From: Chitinophaga sp. CB10
GTDB lineage: Bacteria; Bacteroidota; Bacteroidia; Chitinophagales; Chitinophagaceae
Length of the DNA: 64,000 nt
Assembly: GCA_001870995.2 (NCBI GenBank)
Contig: MLAV02000001.1
Location: 434,001-498,000, forward strand
Reading direction: 5' to 3'
Shown here piece by piece: positions 43,117 through 51,590 of this stretch; positions within the stretch are counted from its first letter, which is position 1, and the number at the start of each line of letters is the position of its first letter. The position numbers were made by a program, and so were the translations under genes. The notes below the pieces were generated by a model that saw only the letters and a list, made by a program, of their open reading frames with translations, was not told where the DNA came from and searched no databases.

Positions 43117-44019
43117 ATGAGAAAGTCCGTAACAGCTCTGATGATCCTGCTGATGGGGCTCATGGCCTGCGAAAAAAATATTGATATCAGCGTGGATGCC
43201 GGCCCGCCGCTGGTAGTGGTCGAAGGCTATATCAATAACAGCCTGCGCGCCTATAACTACGTGATCGTCGGTAAATCGCTCCGCTACGATCAGGCTGATT
43301 TTGCGAATACGCCCATCGAAGGCGCGGAGGTCACCATCACGGAAGGTACCTACACGCCTGGCCATGGCTACAGCTGGGATGATTCCCGGAGCGTAAAACT
43401 CCAGGAAGTAAAAGTGCCGGAGCTGGGCAACGTCAAGGTGCCGGGCGTATATTTTGATCCGCGCCGGGTCACCGATTCCGCCCACGCGCTGCTGGGCGTT
43501 CCCGGTAAGTCTTACCTGTTGGAGATCACCGCGGAAGGCAAAAAATATTCCGCCATCACTACCTTGCCATTGCCCGTGCGGATCGACAGCCTGACCAATA
43601 CCCCTTCCTTCCGGGACGATTCCGGCAAGCTCCGCTCACGGCTGATGGTACACTACAAGGACCCGGACACGCTGGGCAATGCGCAGCTCTATTACTGGAA
43701 AAACGTGGAATCCAAAAGCACGTTCGGCTGGGGCGCCATGTACACGGACCGTTATATTCCCAATACGGACGATCTGATCAACGGGCAGGCAGTGCACATC
43801 ACGCATTCCTCCCAGCTCCCGGTAGGGGATAGCATCCGGTATTTTCTCATCAGCGTGGAGCGGCCCGTGCATGATTTCTGGGACAGCTTCAATAAAGCCC
43901 GCATAAACGGCGGTCCGTTCACAACGCCGGTAAGTCTAAAAAGTAATATTAGGGGAGAAAATATAGTCGGATGTTTCAGCGGTTTTAGCGTCAGCACGGC
44001 GGTACACCTGATGCAGTAA
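43117..44019 (+). CDS. DUF4249 family lipoprotein
   Basis: This 300-residue protein has a lipoprotein signal, MRKSVTALMILLMGLMAC (Cys18), then the DUF4249 opening EKNIDISVDAGPPLVVVEGYINN. The remainder is beta-rich: GAEVTITEG, ARPPLPGVPGKSYLLEIT-like GVPGKSYLLEITAEGKKYSAITTLP, a central segment with NAQLYYWKNVES, and VGCFSGFSVS near the end, where DUF4249 proteins typically have a GCFSA-like motif. It lies 3 bases after the TonB receptor gene and probably forms an outer membrane complex with it. Exact function unknown. Confidence 0.92.
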   Translation: MRKSVTALMILLMGLMACEKNIDISVDAGPPLVVVEGYINNSLRAYNYVIVGKSLRYDQADFANTPIEGAEVTITEGTYTPGHGYSWDDSRSVKLQEVKVPELGNVKVPGVYFDPRRVTDSAHALLGVPGKSYLLEITAEGKKYSAITTLPLPVRIDSLTNTPSFRDDSGKLRSRLMVHYKDPDTLGNAQLYYWKNVESKSTFGWGAMYTDRYIPNTDDLINGQAVHITHSSQLPVGDSIRYFLISVERPVHDFWDSFNKARINGGPFTTPVSLKSNIRGENIVGCFSGFSVSTAVHLMQ

Positions 44020-44201
44020 GCCATAATTGACGGTGGCCCGCTTAAGCAACCGCGTTTCCCGAGGGGCTGCCGTCCTGAAAAATTGCTACCTGACCTGGAT
44101 GTTTTTTTATGATACTGTATAGTCTGCGGCTCCGCCATTCTTATCAAGCAGAAATCCCTGTTTCCAGCTATGAAACATTCCTGCTAAAATGATTATTTTG
44201 C

Positions 44202-46295
44202 ATGGAAATAATTAATCATATAATGGCTGTTTCATTGTACCCGCCTGCTCCTGTTTTATCTGATGAAAAGATCTTCCTGCCATCGGCCAGTTTCAGAAAA
44301 CAAACGACCCGCGTCATCGGCGCCATCCTGTTGTTCTTTTGCGTGTACCTGTTGCTGTTAGGCGCTGCGCTGGCCATAGGCGTTGGCAGCATGGCTGCCG
44401 GTATTTATATCCTCACCCTGGGTATAAACGGATTAATAGTGCTGGTTTCCGGGGGGCTGGTAGCAATGGGGCTGGCCGTGATCGTCTTTGTTGTGAAATT
44501 CATTTTCGCCGGCAAAAAAACAGACAATGACCATATCGTGATCACGGAAGCAGAACAGCCGGAACTCTTCGCCTTCATCCGCCGCCTCACGGAAGAAACC
44601 AACACCCGCTTTCCCAAAAAGATCGAAATTTCCCCGGATGTAAACGCCGCCGTGTACTATGATTCCAGCTTTTGGAGCATGTTCCTCCCGGTACGCAAAA
44701 ACCTCATCATCGGGATGGGCCTCGTCAACAGTGTCAACATCAGCGAATTCAAAGCCATCATGGCGCACGAGTTCGGCCACTTCAGCCAGCGCAGCATGAA
44801 GCTGGGCAGCTTTACCTACAATGTAAACCGCGTGATCTATGATATGCTCTACGAAAATGACGGCTATAACAGGTTCCTCCGCGGTATGGCCGGCCTCCAC
44901 TCCGTAGTGGCCGTATTCACCATCCTGGCAAGCAAAATCGCCCGCGCCATCCAGTACATCCTAAAGGATATGTACAAGCTGGTAAACAAACAGTATATGG
45001 GCCTCAGCCGGGAAATGGAGTTTCATGCGGATACCATCGCCGCGGCGGTAGCCGGCGGCAACAACGCCGTCAGCGGACTGGTAAAGGTGTCCGTCGGCGG
45101 CATTACCTACGCGAAAGCCATTGGCATGGCCAATGAAATGCTGCCGGATAAAAAAATCACCGCCAACATCTACGATAACCAGCTGCTGATCCTCGCCGGG
45201 CTGGTGGACAAATACAACCTGCAGCTGACCGGTAGCCTCAGCGCCGTACCCACCGGCTTATGGGGCTTCGATGAAACCAGCCGCATCCTGTACAAGGACC
45301 AATGGGCCAGTCACCCCACCTTCGAAGAACGTAAAGCCAATATCACCGCGCTGAACTTATACGTCGCGCCGGACGAAACGCCCGCTATCCGCCTGTTCGC
45401 CAATCCGGACGCGCTGCAGCAGCGCGCCACCCGCCTCGCTTACGCAGCTGTCAATACAGAAGAACTCACCGTTTGCCCTGCTACCGAATTTGCCGCGCAA
45501 TGGGAAGTAAAAGATGCGGCATACACCGTGCCGCCTCAATTCGACAGCTTCTATAAATTCCGGGTGCCCCGCTACGGGGATTGGGATTTTGACGCCATCC
45601 TCGCCTCTACGCCAATGATCCCGCCCCATGAAATTTTCAGCGAAGCCAATGCACAAATCGCCACCGCGGTAAGAAGGAATAAAGCGGATATCCAGACGCT
45701 GGAAGCCATCATCGCGGGGGAAATAGACGTCCGGACATTTGATTTTGAAGGGCAGCGCTATAACAGCGCGGAAGCCGCTGCGCTAAAGCAACAGCTGGAA
45801 CAGGAGCTGGCTGCGGATACAGCCGCGTCCGAACTGCTGGATAAACAGCTGTTCTGCTATTATTACCAGCAGAATAATGCGACCCTGGATTACTATAAAG
45901 ACATGGCGGCTGTCGTGAATAACGCCAACGCCTATACGGAATTGGTGAACAAAGTCATTGACCTGGTCAATACCTTCTACGGCCAGCAGGTACCCATTGA
46001 AAAAATTCAGCATGCCCTGCGGGCCATCCGCGAATCGCATAACGAAGCACTGAAAACCTCGTTCCGCGAGTCGATAGACAAAGGCGTGGTCACCGCCGAA
46101 TGGCTGAAGCAGGACCTGGCTGCCTTCATCGATGGGGACTACCAGTATTTCAAGGACGAAATGGTAATGGCTGCCGAAGTGAATCATATGATCCATTGTG
46201 CCACCAGCCTGGTCCATGCCTGGAACCTGTACGAGTACAGTCAGCACGTAGCCATGTTGGAAAAGCTGGCGCTGGCAGTGCCCGAGGCGGCATAA
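44202..46295 (+). CDS. M48 family membrane metallopeptidase
   Basis: This 697-residue protein has two to three hydrophobic segments at about 38-105 and the zinc motif IMAHEFGHFSQRS with His189, Glu190 and His193; the third ligand is likely in the EMEFHADTIAA segment near 275. This is the HtpX/Ste24-type (M48) peptidase layout. The C-terminal 300 residues are an extra helical part found in large M48 proteins of Bacteroidota. Its likely role is quality control or processing at the membrane. The start may be MAVSLYP at 44223. It is a single gene, with 182 bases upstream and no partner. Confidence 0.93.
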   Translation: MEIINHIMAVSLYPPAPVLSDEKIFLPSASFRKQTTRVIGAILLFFCVYLLLLGAALAIGVGSMAAGIYILTLGINGLIVLVSGGLVAMGLAVIVFVVKFIFAGKKTDNDHIVITEAEQPELFAFIRRLTEETNTRFPKKIEISPDVNAAVYYDSSFWSMFLPVRKNLIIGMGLVNSVNISEFKAIMAHEFGHFSQRSMKLGSFTYNVNRVIYDMLYENDGYNRFLRGMAGLHSVVAVFTILASKIARAIQYILKDMYKLVNKQYMGLSREMEFHADTIAAAVAGGNNAVSGLVKVSVGGITYAKAIGMANEMLPDKKITANIYDNQLLILAGLVDKYNLQLTGSLSAVPTGLWGFDETSRILYKDQWASHPTFEERKANITALNLYVAPDETPAIRLFANPDALQQRATRLAYAAVNTEELTVCPATEFAAQWEVKDAAYTVPPQFDSFYKFRVPRYGDWDFDAILASTPMIPPHEIFSEANAQIATAVRRNKADIQTLEAIIAGEIDVRTFDFEGQRYNSAEAAALKQQLEQELAADTAASELLDKQLFCYYYQQNNATLDYYKDMAAVVNNANAYTELVNKVIDLVNTFYGQQVPIEKIQHALRAIRESHNEALKTSFRESIDKGVVTAEWLKQDLAAFIDGDYQYFKDEMVMAAEVNHMIHCATSLVHAWNLYEYSQHVAMLEKLALAVPEAA

Positions 46296-46303
46296 TTGAC
46301 CGC

Positions 46304-46364
46304 CTGTACAGGATTGTACAAAAAAATGCCCTGATTGTACAAGTCCCGGCCAAACGATTGTAAA
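46304..46364 (+). promoter_or_regulatory. Repeated TGTACA palindromes upstream of quinone reductase
   Basis: CTGTACAG at 46304-46311, TTGTACAA at 46314-46321 and again at 46335-46342, and a degenerate GATTGTAAA at 46356-46364 form a set. GATTGTACA occurs with 21-base spacing, then GATTGTAAA 23 bases further, about two helix turns each. They lie just before a TACTTTTG box, so they are plausible binding sites of a redox regulator. Confidence 0.5.
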
Positions 46365-46372
46365 TACTTTTG
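46365..46372 (+). promoter_or_regulatory. Candidate -7 box (TACTTTTG) of quinone reductase
   Basis: TACTTTTG matches TANNTTTG and ends 19 bases before the ATG at 46392. A -33 TTG at the ideal distance is not obvious. Confidence 0.5.
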
Positions 46373-46391
46373 ATACTTTAAAACAGGTATC

Positions 46392-47408
46392 ATGAAAGCA
46401 ATAGGATTTAAATCATCATTACCGGTAGACGAAACAGAGAGTTTTATTTTATTCGAAACGCCAACGCCTGTTCCCACAGGCCACGATCTCCTCGTGAAAG
46501 TGCAGGCCGCTTCCGTAAACCCTGTTGATTACAAGATCCGCCAGAACAGCCTGAAAGACCAGGTAGCGGCGGAGCCTAAAGTCATCGGCTGGGATGCCGC
46601 AGGCATCGTGGAAGCAGTAGGAGAGGAAGTAACGCTGTTTAAAAAAGGAGATTACGTGTATTACGCCGGGGACTATACCCGGGCCGGCGGCGCCAACCAG
46701 GAATACCAGCTGATAGATGAACGCATTGTTGGCTTTGCACCAACTAAAGTAACCCTGGAAGAAGCGGCGGCCATGCCTTTAACCGCCCTTACTGCCTACG
46801 AATTACTGTTCGACAGGATGCGCCTCTCCAAAGAAAAAGATGCCGGCAAATCCATCCTCATTATCGGCGGCGCCGGCGGCGTAGGCTCCGTGACCATACA
46901 GCTGGCCAAAAAGTTGCTCGGCCTACGGGTGATAGCTACTGCCTCCCGTCCGGAATCGGTGGAGTGGTGCAAAAATTTGGGAGCGGATGTTGTCGTAAAC
47001 CACCGCAACCTGGAACAGGAATTGAACGCTAACGGCTATACGGAGCTGGATTTCATCGTGGACTTTGTGGACCTGAATCAGTACTGGGATGTTATCGTAA
47101 AACTGATCAAACCACAGGGGCAGATAGGCGCTATCAGCGATGCCAAAGCGCCGGTGGACCTGCGTCCGCTGAAACGCAAAAGCCTCAGCTTCCACTGGGA
47201 ACTGATGTTTACCCGGCCCATGTTTAACACCGCGGATATGATCGCGCAGCATCACATCCTCAATAAAATTGCCGCCCTGCTGGACGATGGTACGATCCGC
47301 TCTACCTTAAACACTACCCTGCAGAGCTTTACCGTCGAGAACCTGAAAGCCGCCCACCGCATGCTGGAATCAGGTACTGCCATCGGTAAAGTGGTGATCA
47401 AATATTAA
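46392..47408 (+). CDS. Zinc-type alcohol dehydrogenase-like / NADPH:quinone oxidoreductase
   Basis: This 338-residue medium-chain dehydrogenase/reductase has a GroES-like N-terminal domain (VKVQAASVNPVDYKIRQN, VIGWDAAGIVEAVGEEV) and a Rossmann domain with ILIIGGAGGVGSVTIQLAK near 152-170. Zinc ligands are absent: the usual catalytic Cys is replaced (VNPVDYKIR), so it belongs to the zinc-free quinone reductase/zeta-crystallin branch. It probably reduces quinones or enals with NADPH. A convergent HxlR-type regulator lies downstream; DUF24/HxlR regulators often control quinone reductases, so a functional tie is likely but inferred. It is followed by a strong terminator. Confidence 0.93.
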   Translation: MKAIGFKSSLPVDETESFILFETPTPVPTGHDLLVKVQAASVNPVDYKIRQNSLKDQVAAEPKVIGWDAAGIVEAVGEEVTLFKKGDYVYYAGDYTRAGGANQEYQLIDERIVGFAPTKVTLEEAAAMPLTALTAYELLFDRMRLSKEKDAGKSILIIGGAGGVGSVTIQLAKKLLGLRVIATASRPESVEWCKNLGADVVVNHRNLEQELNANGYTELDFIVDFVDLNQYWDVIVKLIKPQGQIGAISDAKAPVDLRPLKRKSLSFHWELMFTRPMFNTADMIAQHHILNKIAALLDDGTIRSTLNTTLQSFTVENLKAAHRMLESGTAIGKVVIKY

Positions 47409-47410
47409 TG

Positions 47411-47453
47411 CAGCGCGTGTGAAGAGTGCCCGCTTCACACGCTGCTTTTTTTA
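47411..47453 (+). terminator. Intrinsic terminator after quinone reductase
   Basis: GCAG-CGTGTGAAG pairs with CTTCACACGCTGC (13 bp with a 2-base bulge), followed by TTTTTTT. It starts 3 bases after the stop. Confidence 0.88.
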
Positions 47454-47486
47454 GAACGGTAATAAACATTATCCCGTAAACATGCC

Positions 47487-47792
47487 TCACGCCATGCCTT
47501 CCAGCTGCTCAAAAATCGGCACCAGCGCCTTTCCCTTTTCACTCAGGTGATATTCGATATGCAAAGGCTTTTCACTTACGGTAATCTTATCCAGCAACCC
47601 CGCCGTTTCCAGCTCCTTCAACGCCACAGAAAGGGATTGCTTGTTGGCGCCGTTGATCTGCCGCAACAGGCTGTTAAATCGCATAGGGCCCGCCACGGCC
47701 AGTTTGAATAATTCAGGTTTCCATTTGCCGGCCAGCAATTTCAACAGGGCCTGGGCCGGACATTCCTTCCCGGTATTTTCAGGAGTAGTCAT
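47487..47792 (-). CDS. HxlR family (DUF24) transcriptional regulator
   Basis: From ATG 47792 the product has 101 residues; a longer start at 47834 adds residues that lack family features. It begins CPAQALLKLLAGKWKPELFKLAVAGPMRFNSLLRQINGANKQSLSVALKELETAGLL in order, the HxlR winged helix, followed by the wing VEYHLSEKGKAL-like IEYHLSEKGKAL. The N-terminal Cys (Cys10, GKECPAQ) is in the place where YodB/HypR/QorR sense quinones or diamide. It lies convergent to a quinone reductase and divergent from a DsbA-like gene, both fitting a thiol or quinone stress role. Confidence 0.93.
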   Translation of the reverse strand: MTTPENTGKECPAQALLKLLAGKWKPELFKLAVAGPMRFNSLLRQINGANKQSLSVALKELETAGLLDKITVSEKPLHIEYHLSEKGKALVPIFEQLEGMA

Positions 47793-47853
47793 AAAATTCT
47801 GACTTATTGTGTTTGTGTATAGAACTGCTGACATTTGTGCAGACCGATAGCGC

Positions 47854-47900
47854 CTACAGATGTAGCCATCTATTCAATATCTGTTGGCCCAGGCCAACAG
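47854..47900. promoter_or_regulatory. Two palindromes between HxlR and DsbA-like genes
   Basis: CTACAGATGTAG at 47854-47865 and CTGTTGGCCCAGGCCAACAG at 47881-47900 (perfect 9-bp arms) lie in the divergent promoter region. Either could bind the HxlR protein; the second could also fold in the DsbA transcript leader. Confidence 0.5.
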
Positions 47901-47935
47901 CGGATCTATTAAGTGCAGCACAAATTCAATTTAAG

Positions 47936-48850
47936 ATGGAAGGTAATAAAAATCCGCTGATATGCGACCCGGTAACGGGAGTGTGTGAAATACCAGGTAT
48001 GCAGTCAGCGCCGGAAGGCCCAATCCTACACGACCAGGAAAAACCACTGACAATCACTTACTTTACGGATCCTATCTGCTCCTCCTGCTGGGGCATAGAG
48101 CCACAGCTGCGAAAGCTGAAGCTGGAATATGGCCGCTTTATAAAGTTCTACTACCATATGGGCGGCCTGTTGCCCGACTGGAGTTATAACAGCGGCGGCA
48201 TCAGCAAACCTTCCGATGTGGCCCACCACTGGGACGAGGTGAGCCTGCATTACAATATGCCCATTCTCGGGGATGTATGGCTGGAAGATCCATTGCCTTC
48301 ATCCTATCCGCCTTCTATAGCCTTCAAGGCAGCGCAACTGCAGGACGAATACAAAGCCATTGCTTTCCTGCGGATTTCCAGGGAGATGTTATTCCTTCAG
48401 AAAAAGAATATTACCCGGTGGGAACATCTCTCTGATGCTGCTGCTGCGGCCGGCCTGGACCCGGCGCAGCTGAAAAAGGATTATGAACAAACGGCGGAAG
48501 CGCTCTTCCAGGACGACCTGGCCATGGCGCGGAGCATGGGGGTACGGGGCTTCCCCTCCATCTTCATCTCCGATAAGGATAAGCATACAGAGTTTGTCTA
48601 CGGCGTAAAACCTTACGAGGTCTATACAAAAGCGATTCGCCGCCTCCTGGCGGATGCGCAGCCTGCCCCTTACGACAAATCCTGGGACGCGCTGTTTGGC
48701 GTGTACCCAACGCTCACCACCCGCGAGTTCGCAGAACTCTCGGAAGTGAGCCTCGACGCGGCGGCAACCACCCTCGGGGAATTGAAAACCGCCGGCCGGC
48801 TGGGCTGCTTCAGCACCCGCAACGGCGACCTTTGGCAAAAACTGGGTTAA
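47936..48850 (+). CDS. DsbA family thioredoxin-fold protein (FrnE/SpxH-like)
   Basis: From ATG 47936 the product has 304 residues; a longer frame to 47807 would cross the divergent promoter and is rejected. The fold begins ITYFTDPICSSCWGIEPQLRKLKLEYGRFIKFYYHMGGLL in parts. The CSSC pair is the redox site, and the pattern is like the SpxH/YjbH and FrnE branches of DsbA. A helical insert follows, then MARSMGVRGFPSIFISDKD with the cis-Pro loop. A C-terminal extension of about 60 residues looks like a small winged-helix (TTREFAELSEVSLDAAATTLGELKTAGRLG). No signal peptide is seen, so it is cytoplasmic. It is divergent from the HxlR gene, its probable regulator. Confidence 0.88.
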   Translation: MEGNKNPLICDPVTGVCEIPGMQSAPEGPILHDQEKPLTITYFTDPICSSCWGIEPQLRKLKLEYGRFIKFYYHMGGLLPDWSYNSGGISKPSDVAHHWDEVSLHYNMPILGDVWLEDPLPSSYPPSIAFKAAQLQDEYKAIAFLRISREMLFLQKKNITRWEHLSDAAAAAGLDPAQLKKDYEQTAEALFQDDLAMARSMGVRGFPSIFISDKDKHTEFVYGVKPYEVYTKAIRRLLADAQPAPYDKSWDALFGVYPTLTTREFAELSEVSLDAAATTLGELKTAGRLGCFSTRNGDLWQKLG

Positions 48851-48940
48851 AGTCCATTGTTTATACTGGTGGACCTGCAGCATCGCTGCGGGTCCTTTTT
48901 ATTTTCTATCTTAGCATGGACGCAAGGAGGAGCCTTAGGT

Positions 48941-49774
48941 ATGACGACATTCTCAGCATTCAACAACTTCACAGATAATTTACAGGAAACGGACCACCTG
49001 ATGCCCGTACTTTTTGTAGGCCATGGCTCGCCCATGAACGGCATCGAGGATACGGAATTCAGCCGCAGATGGGCCAAAATGGGAGAGGAGATACCCCGGC
49101 CGGCCGCCGTGCTGGTAGTTTCCGCGCACTGGTACACCCGCGGTACTAAAATCACCGCCATGGATTTTCCCAAAACTATTCACGACTTCGGCGGCTTCCC
49201 GCAGGCGCTGTACGACGTGCAATACCCGGCCCCCGGCTCCCCGGAGCTGGCCCGCGAAACAGCGGACCTCCTGCAAACCGTACACGCGGAGCTGGATCAC
49301 GACTGGGGACTGGATCATGGCGCCTGGACCGTGGTACGGCATATGTACCCCAAAGCGAATATCCCCGTGCTGCAACTCAGTATCGATTTCACGAAGGATG
49401 CCCGCTATCACTATGAGCTGGCCCGTGAACTCTACGCCCTCCGTAAAAAAGGCGTGCTGATCATCGGCAGCGGCAACATGGTCCATAACCTCCGCATGGT
49501 CGCGTGGGACCGCCTGGGCGAAGTCAGTTACGGTTTCGACTGGGCCCTCGCCATCAACGAAAAATTCAAGGACCTGATTGCCAGCGGCGATCACCAGGCG
49601 CTGATCCATTACAGCCAGCTCGGCAAAGAGGCCATGCTGGCCATTCCTACGCCGGATCATTATTTCCCCCTGATGTATTCCCTGGGATTGACTACGGGGA
49701 AAGATGCCGTGTCCTTCTTTAACGATAAGGCCGTGGGCGGCTCGCTCACCATGACCTCCGTGAAGTTCGGATAG
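48941..49774 (+). CDS. ygiD: 4,5-DOPA dioxygenase extradiol-like protein (YgiD)
   Basis: From ATG 48941 the product has 277 residues. It has LFVGHGSPMNGIED with a metal His near residue 28, VLVVSAHWYTRGTKITAM, LDHDWGLDHGAWTVVRHMYP with a second His, and VLIIGSGNMVHNLRMV. These are the LigB-type extradiol dioxygenase metal and acid-base positions seen in E. coli YgiD. It can open catechol rings such as DOPA; the physiological substrate is unknown. The upstream frame from 48857 lacks similarity. It follows the DsbA-like gene by 90 bases. Confidence 0.93.
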   Translation: MTTFSAFNNFTDNLQETDHLMPVLFVGHGSPMNGIEDTEFSRRWAKMGEEIPRPAAVLVVSAHWYTRGTKITAMDFPKTIHDFGGFPQALYDVQYPAPGSPELARETADLLQTVHAELDHDWGLDHGAWTVVRHMYPKANIPVLQLSIDFTKDARYHYELARELYALRKKGVLIIGSGNMVHNLRMVAWDRLGEVSYGFDWALAINEKFKDLIASGDHQALIHYSQLGKEAMLAIPTPDHYFPLMYSLGLTTGKDAVSFFNDKAVGGSLTMTSVKFG

Positions 49775-49792
49775 GCGGCAACGTTATAAACG

Positions 49793-49823
49793 AAAATGCC
49801 GCGCCATTGGCGCGGCATTTTTT
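49793..49823. terminator. Bidirectional terminator between ygiD and LysE-type gene
   Basis: Thirteen-bp arms AAAATGCCGCGCC and GGCGCGGCATTTT with an ATT loop have T-runs on both sides, 18 bases after ygiD and 20 bases after the convergent LysE-type gene. Confidence 0.9.
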
Positions 49824-49842
49824 ATCCAAAATGGACAAGCCC

Positions 49843-50469
49843 TTATTTTTTTGACATCGCTATCTTCAGCCCCATTAAAATATACACCACCCCGGATACT
49901 TTCCCCATCCTGCCGGCAAACTTCGGATGGGTAGTCAGCTTTTCGGAAAAGCTGGCCGCCAGCAGCGTCACAATGGAAAACCATACAATCCCGATCAGGC
50001 AGCAGCTCACCCCCAAGAGGATAAAAGGAGTAGGACTGGAAAGATTCTCCCGGGCAATGAACTGCGGGAAGAACGAAAGGAAAAACAACGCCACCTTGGG
50101 GTTGAGGATGTTGGTCACCAGCCCGGTGTAAAAGTTTTTCAGCGGACTATGCTCCTCGCTGTCCGGCCGGCTGAGGTCCAGCCCCTTGCCCTGCAACAGG
50201 CTCATAGCGCCCAGGTACATCAGGTAGCCCGCCCCCAGGTATTTGATCACGGAAAACGCCAGGGCGGATTTAGCTACTATTACGGATAAGCCCAGGGCCG
50301 CAAACGTAGTATGCACCAGTACCCCGGAGTTAATGCCCAGCGTAGAATATAAGCCCGCCTTACGACCTTCCCCGATGGTTTTGTTGAGAATGAAAACCGT
50401 ATCGATCCCCGGCATCATGATGAAAAAAGAGGCTGTCATCAAAAACAAAAAATAATTCTCGATTCCCAT
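49843..50469 (-). CDS. LysE/RhtB family amino-acid exporter
   Basis: This 208-residue membrane protein has about six hydrophobic helices. The family opening is FFIMMPGIDTVFILNKTIGEGRKAGLYSTLGINSGVLVH in parts, with PGID in place of the usual PGPD/PGPN. GAGYLMYLGAMSLL, and NFYTGLVTNILNPKVALFFLSFFPQFI, follow. Members export lysine, threonine, homoserine lactone or other small solutes; specificity cannot be told. It is convergent with ygiD and divergent from ohrR. Confidence 0.93.
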   Translation of the reverse strand: MGIENYFLFLMTASFFIMMPGIDTVFILNKTIGEGRKAGLYSTLGINSGVLVHTTFAALGLSVIVAKSALAFSVIKYLGAGYLMYLGAMSLLQGKGLDLSRPDSEEHSPLKNFYTGLVTNILNPKVALFFLSFFPQFIARENLSSPTPFILLGVSCCLIGIVWFSIVTLLAASFSEKLTTHPKFAGRMGKVSGVVYILMGLKIAMSKK

Positions 50470-50655
50470 AGCTAAATGGTTTATCCTGCGGTTGGCAGCA
50501 GGTAATGGTTGGTTACAGGTTTAATGAAATGTTGTTGGTTCCCTTGTTTCGGAGTGCAAAGAAACGGATAAATTTAAATTTAACCACAAGCGCTTTTATA
50601 CTAAATATTAATTGGCCCGTTGGTGAAAATATTGATAATCAATATTTTGAACGTA

Positions 50656-50679
50656 AATTAAATTGTGTGCAATTTAATT
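50656..50679 (+). promoter_or_regulatory. OhrR-type operator palindrome
   Basis: Perfect 10-bp arms AATTAAATTG and CAATTTAATT are separated by TGTG. The ACAATTTAATT-like half-site resembles known OhrR operators in other bacteria. It ends 13 bases before the -7 box of ohrR, where a repressor would block RNA polymerase, so OhrR autoregulation is likely. Confidence 0.8.
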
Positions 50680-50692
50680 GCTTAAAATACAC

Positions 50693-50700
50693 TATCTTTG
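50693..50700 (+). promoter_or_regulatory. -7 promoter box (TATCTTTG) of ohrR
   Basis: TATCTTTG matches TANNTTTG exactly and ends 4 bases before the ohrR ATG at 50705. Transcription would then begin at or next to the start codon, giving a leaderless or nearly leaderless mRNA. It also rules out the upstream TTG start at 50678. Confidence 0.7.
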
Positions 50701-50704
50701 TGTC

Positions 50705-51151
50705 ATGGTTCCTGATCATTACCTGAAACTAGATAACCAATTCTGTTTTCCCATCTACGCGCTGTCAAGGGAAATTACCCAGTTGTACCGGGCCTTCCTG
50801 GACGAACTGGATATTACCTACCCGCAATACCTCGTACTATTGGTATTGTGGCAGCACGAAAGGCAAACCGTGAACCAGCTGGGGGAAAAGCTGCTGCTGG
50901 ACAGCGGCACGCTCACACCGCTGCTGAAACGGCTGGAACAGAAGCATTTGGTGAACCGTACCAGGAGCCGGGCGGACGAAAGGGTGGTGGAAATCTCCCT
51001 CACGCCCGCAGGAGCCAAACTGAAAGAGAAAGCAAGGTGCATACCCAAAGAAATGTTTGGGTTATTGGGGATTAGCCTGGAAGAAATGGAAACACTCCGG
51101 AACATCGCCCAAAAAATATTACAACATAACGCGCGGGAGCAGAAGGCCTGA
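50705..51151 (+). CDS. ohrR: Organic hydroperoxide-responsive regulator OhrR (MarR family)
   Basis: This 148-residue protein is a MarR family member with OhrR hallmarks. These are LDNQFCFPIYALSREITQLY with the sensing Cys14, DITYPQYLVLLVLW with the tyrosines that hold the cysteine, LLLDSGTLTPLLKRLEQKHLV as the recognition helix, and RSRADERVVEISLT as the wing. A second Cys112 is present (RCIPKEMF), so a two-Cys mechanism is possible. Peroxide oxidation of Cys14 would release it from DNA. A matching palindrome and promoter lie just upstream. It heads an operon with a DUF1304 membrane protein and a nitroreductase; no ohr gene is seen in the window. Confidence 0.94.
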   Translation: MVPDHYLKLDNQFCFPIYALSREITQLYRAFLDELDITYPQYLVLLVLWQHERQTVNQLGEKLLLDSGTLTPLLKRLEQKHLVNRTRSRADERVVEISLTPAGAKLKEKARCIPKEMFGLLGISLEEMETLRNIAQKILQHNAREQKA

Positions 51152-51190
51152 TCAAACAAATCGCCCTTCTATGTGTAGTCCAAATGATAA

Positions 51191-51577
51191 ATGCTGATTA
51201 CCATGTTCATACTAGCACAATTACTCACCGCTCTTGTTGCCATAGAGCACCTCTACATCCTCTGGATGGAAATGTTTGCCTGGGAAACGGCCGGAAAGAA
51301 AACGTTTAAAACGCTCCCGCCCGAACTCTTCAAACCTACCAAAGGCTTAGCCGCCAACCAGGGATTGTATAACGGCTTCCTCGCCGCAGGCCTCATCTGG
51401 TCATTCCTGATCAGCGATGTTCAGTGGATGGAAAATGTCCGCATCTTCTTCCTCGCCTGCGTAATCGCCGCCGGTATTTTCGGCGCAGTAACCGCCTCAA
51501 AGAAGATATTCTTCGTACAGGCGTTACCGGCAATACTTGCACTGATCGCCGTATTGCTGGCTGGAGTAAGTAAATAA
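51191..51577 (+). CDS. DUF1304 family membrane protein
   Basis: This 128-residue protein has four hydrophobic helices and the DUF1304 opening ILAQLLTALVAIEHLYILWMEMFAW, with the conserved HLYILWMEMF. It also has NQGLYNGFLAAGLIW, typical of the family. Function is unknown. It starts 39 bases after ohrR and ends 13 bases before the nitroreductase gene. It is therefore in the OhrR operon and likely to respond to peroxide stress. Confidence 0.94.
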   Translation: MLITMFILAQLLTALVAIEHLYILWMEMFAWETAGKKTFKTLPPELFKPTKGLAANQGLYNGFLAAGLIWSFLISDVQWMENVRIFFLACVIAAGIFGAVTASKKIFFVQALPAILALIAVLLAGVSK

Positions 51578-51590
51578 ACTTTCATATAAA

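Noticed and set aside
47807..47935. 43-residue extension of the DsbA-like protein
   Set aside because: It would cross the divergent promoter and palindromes and looks non-coding.
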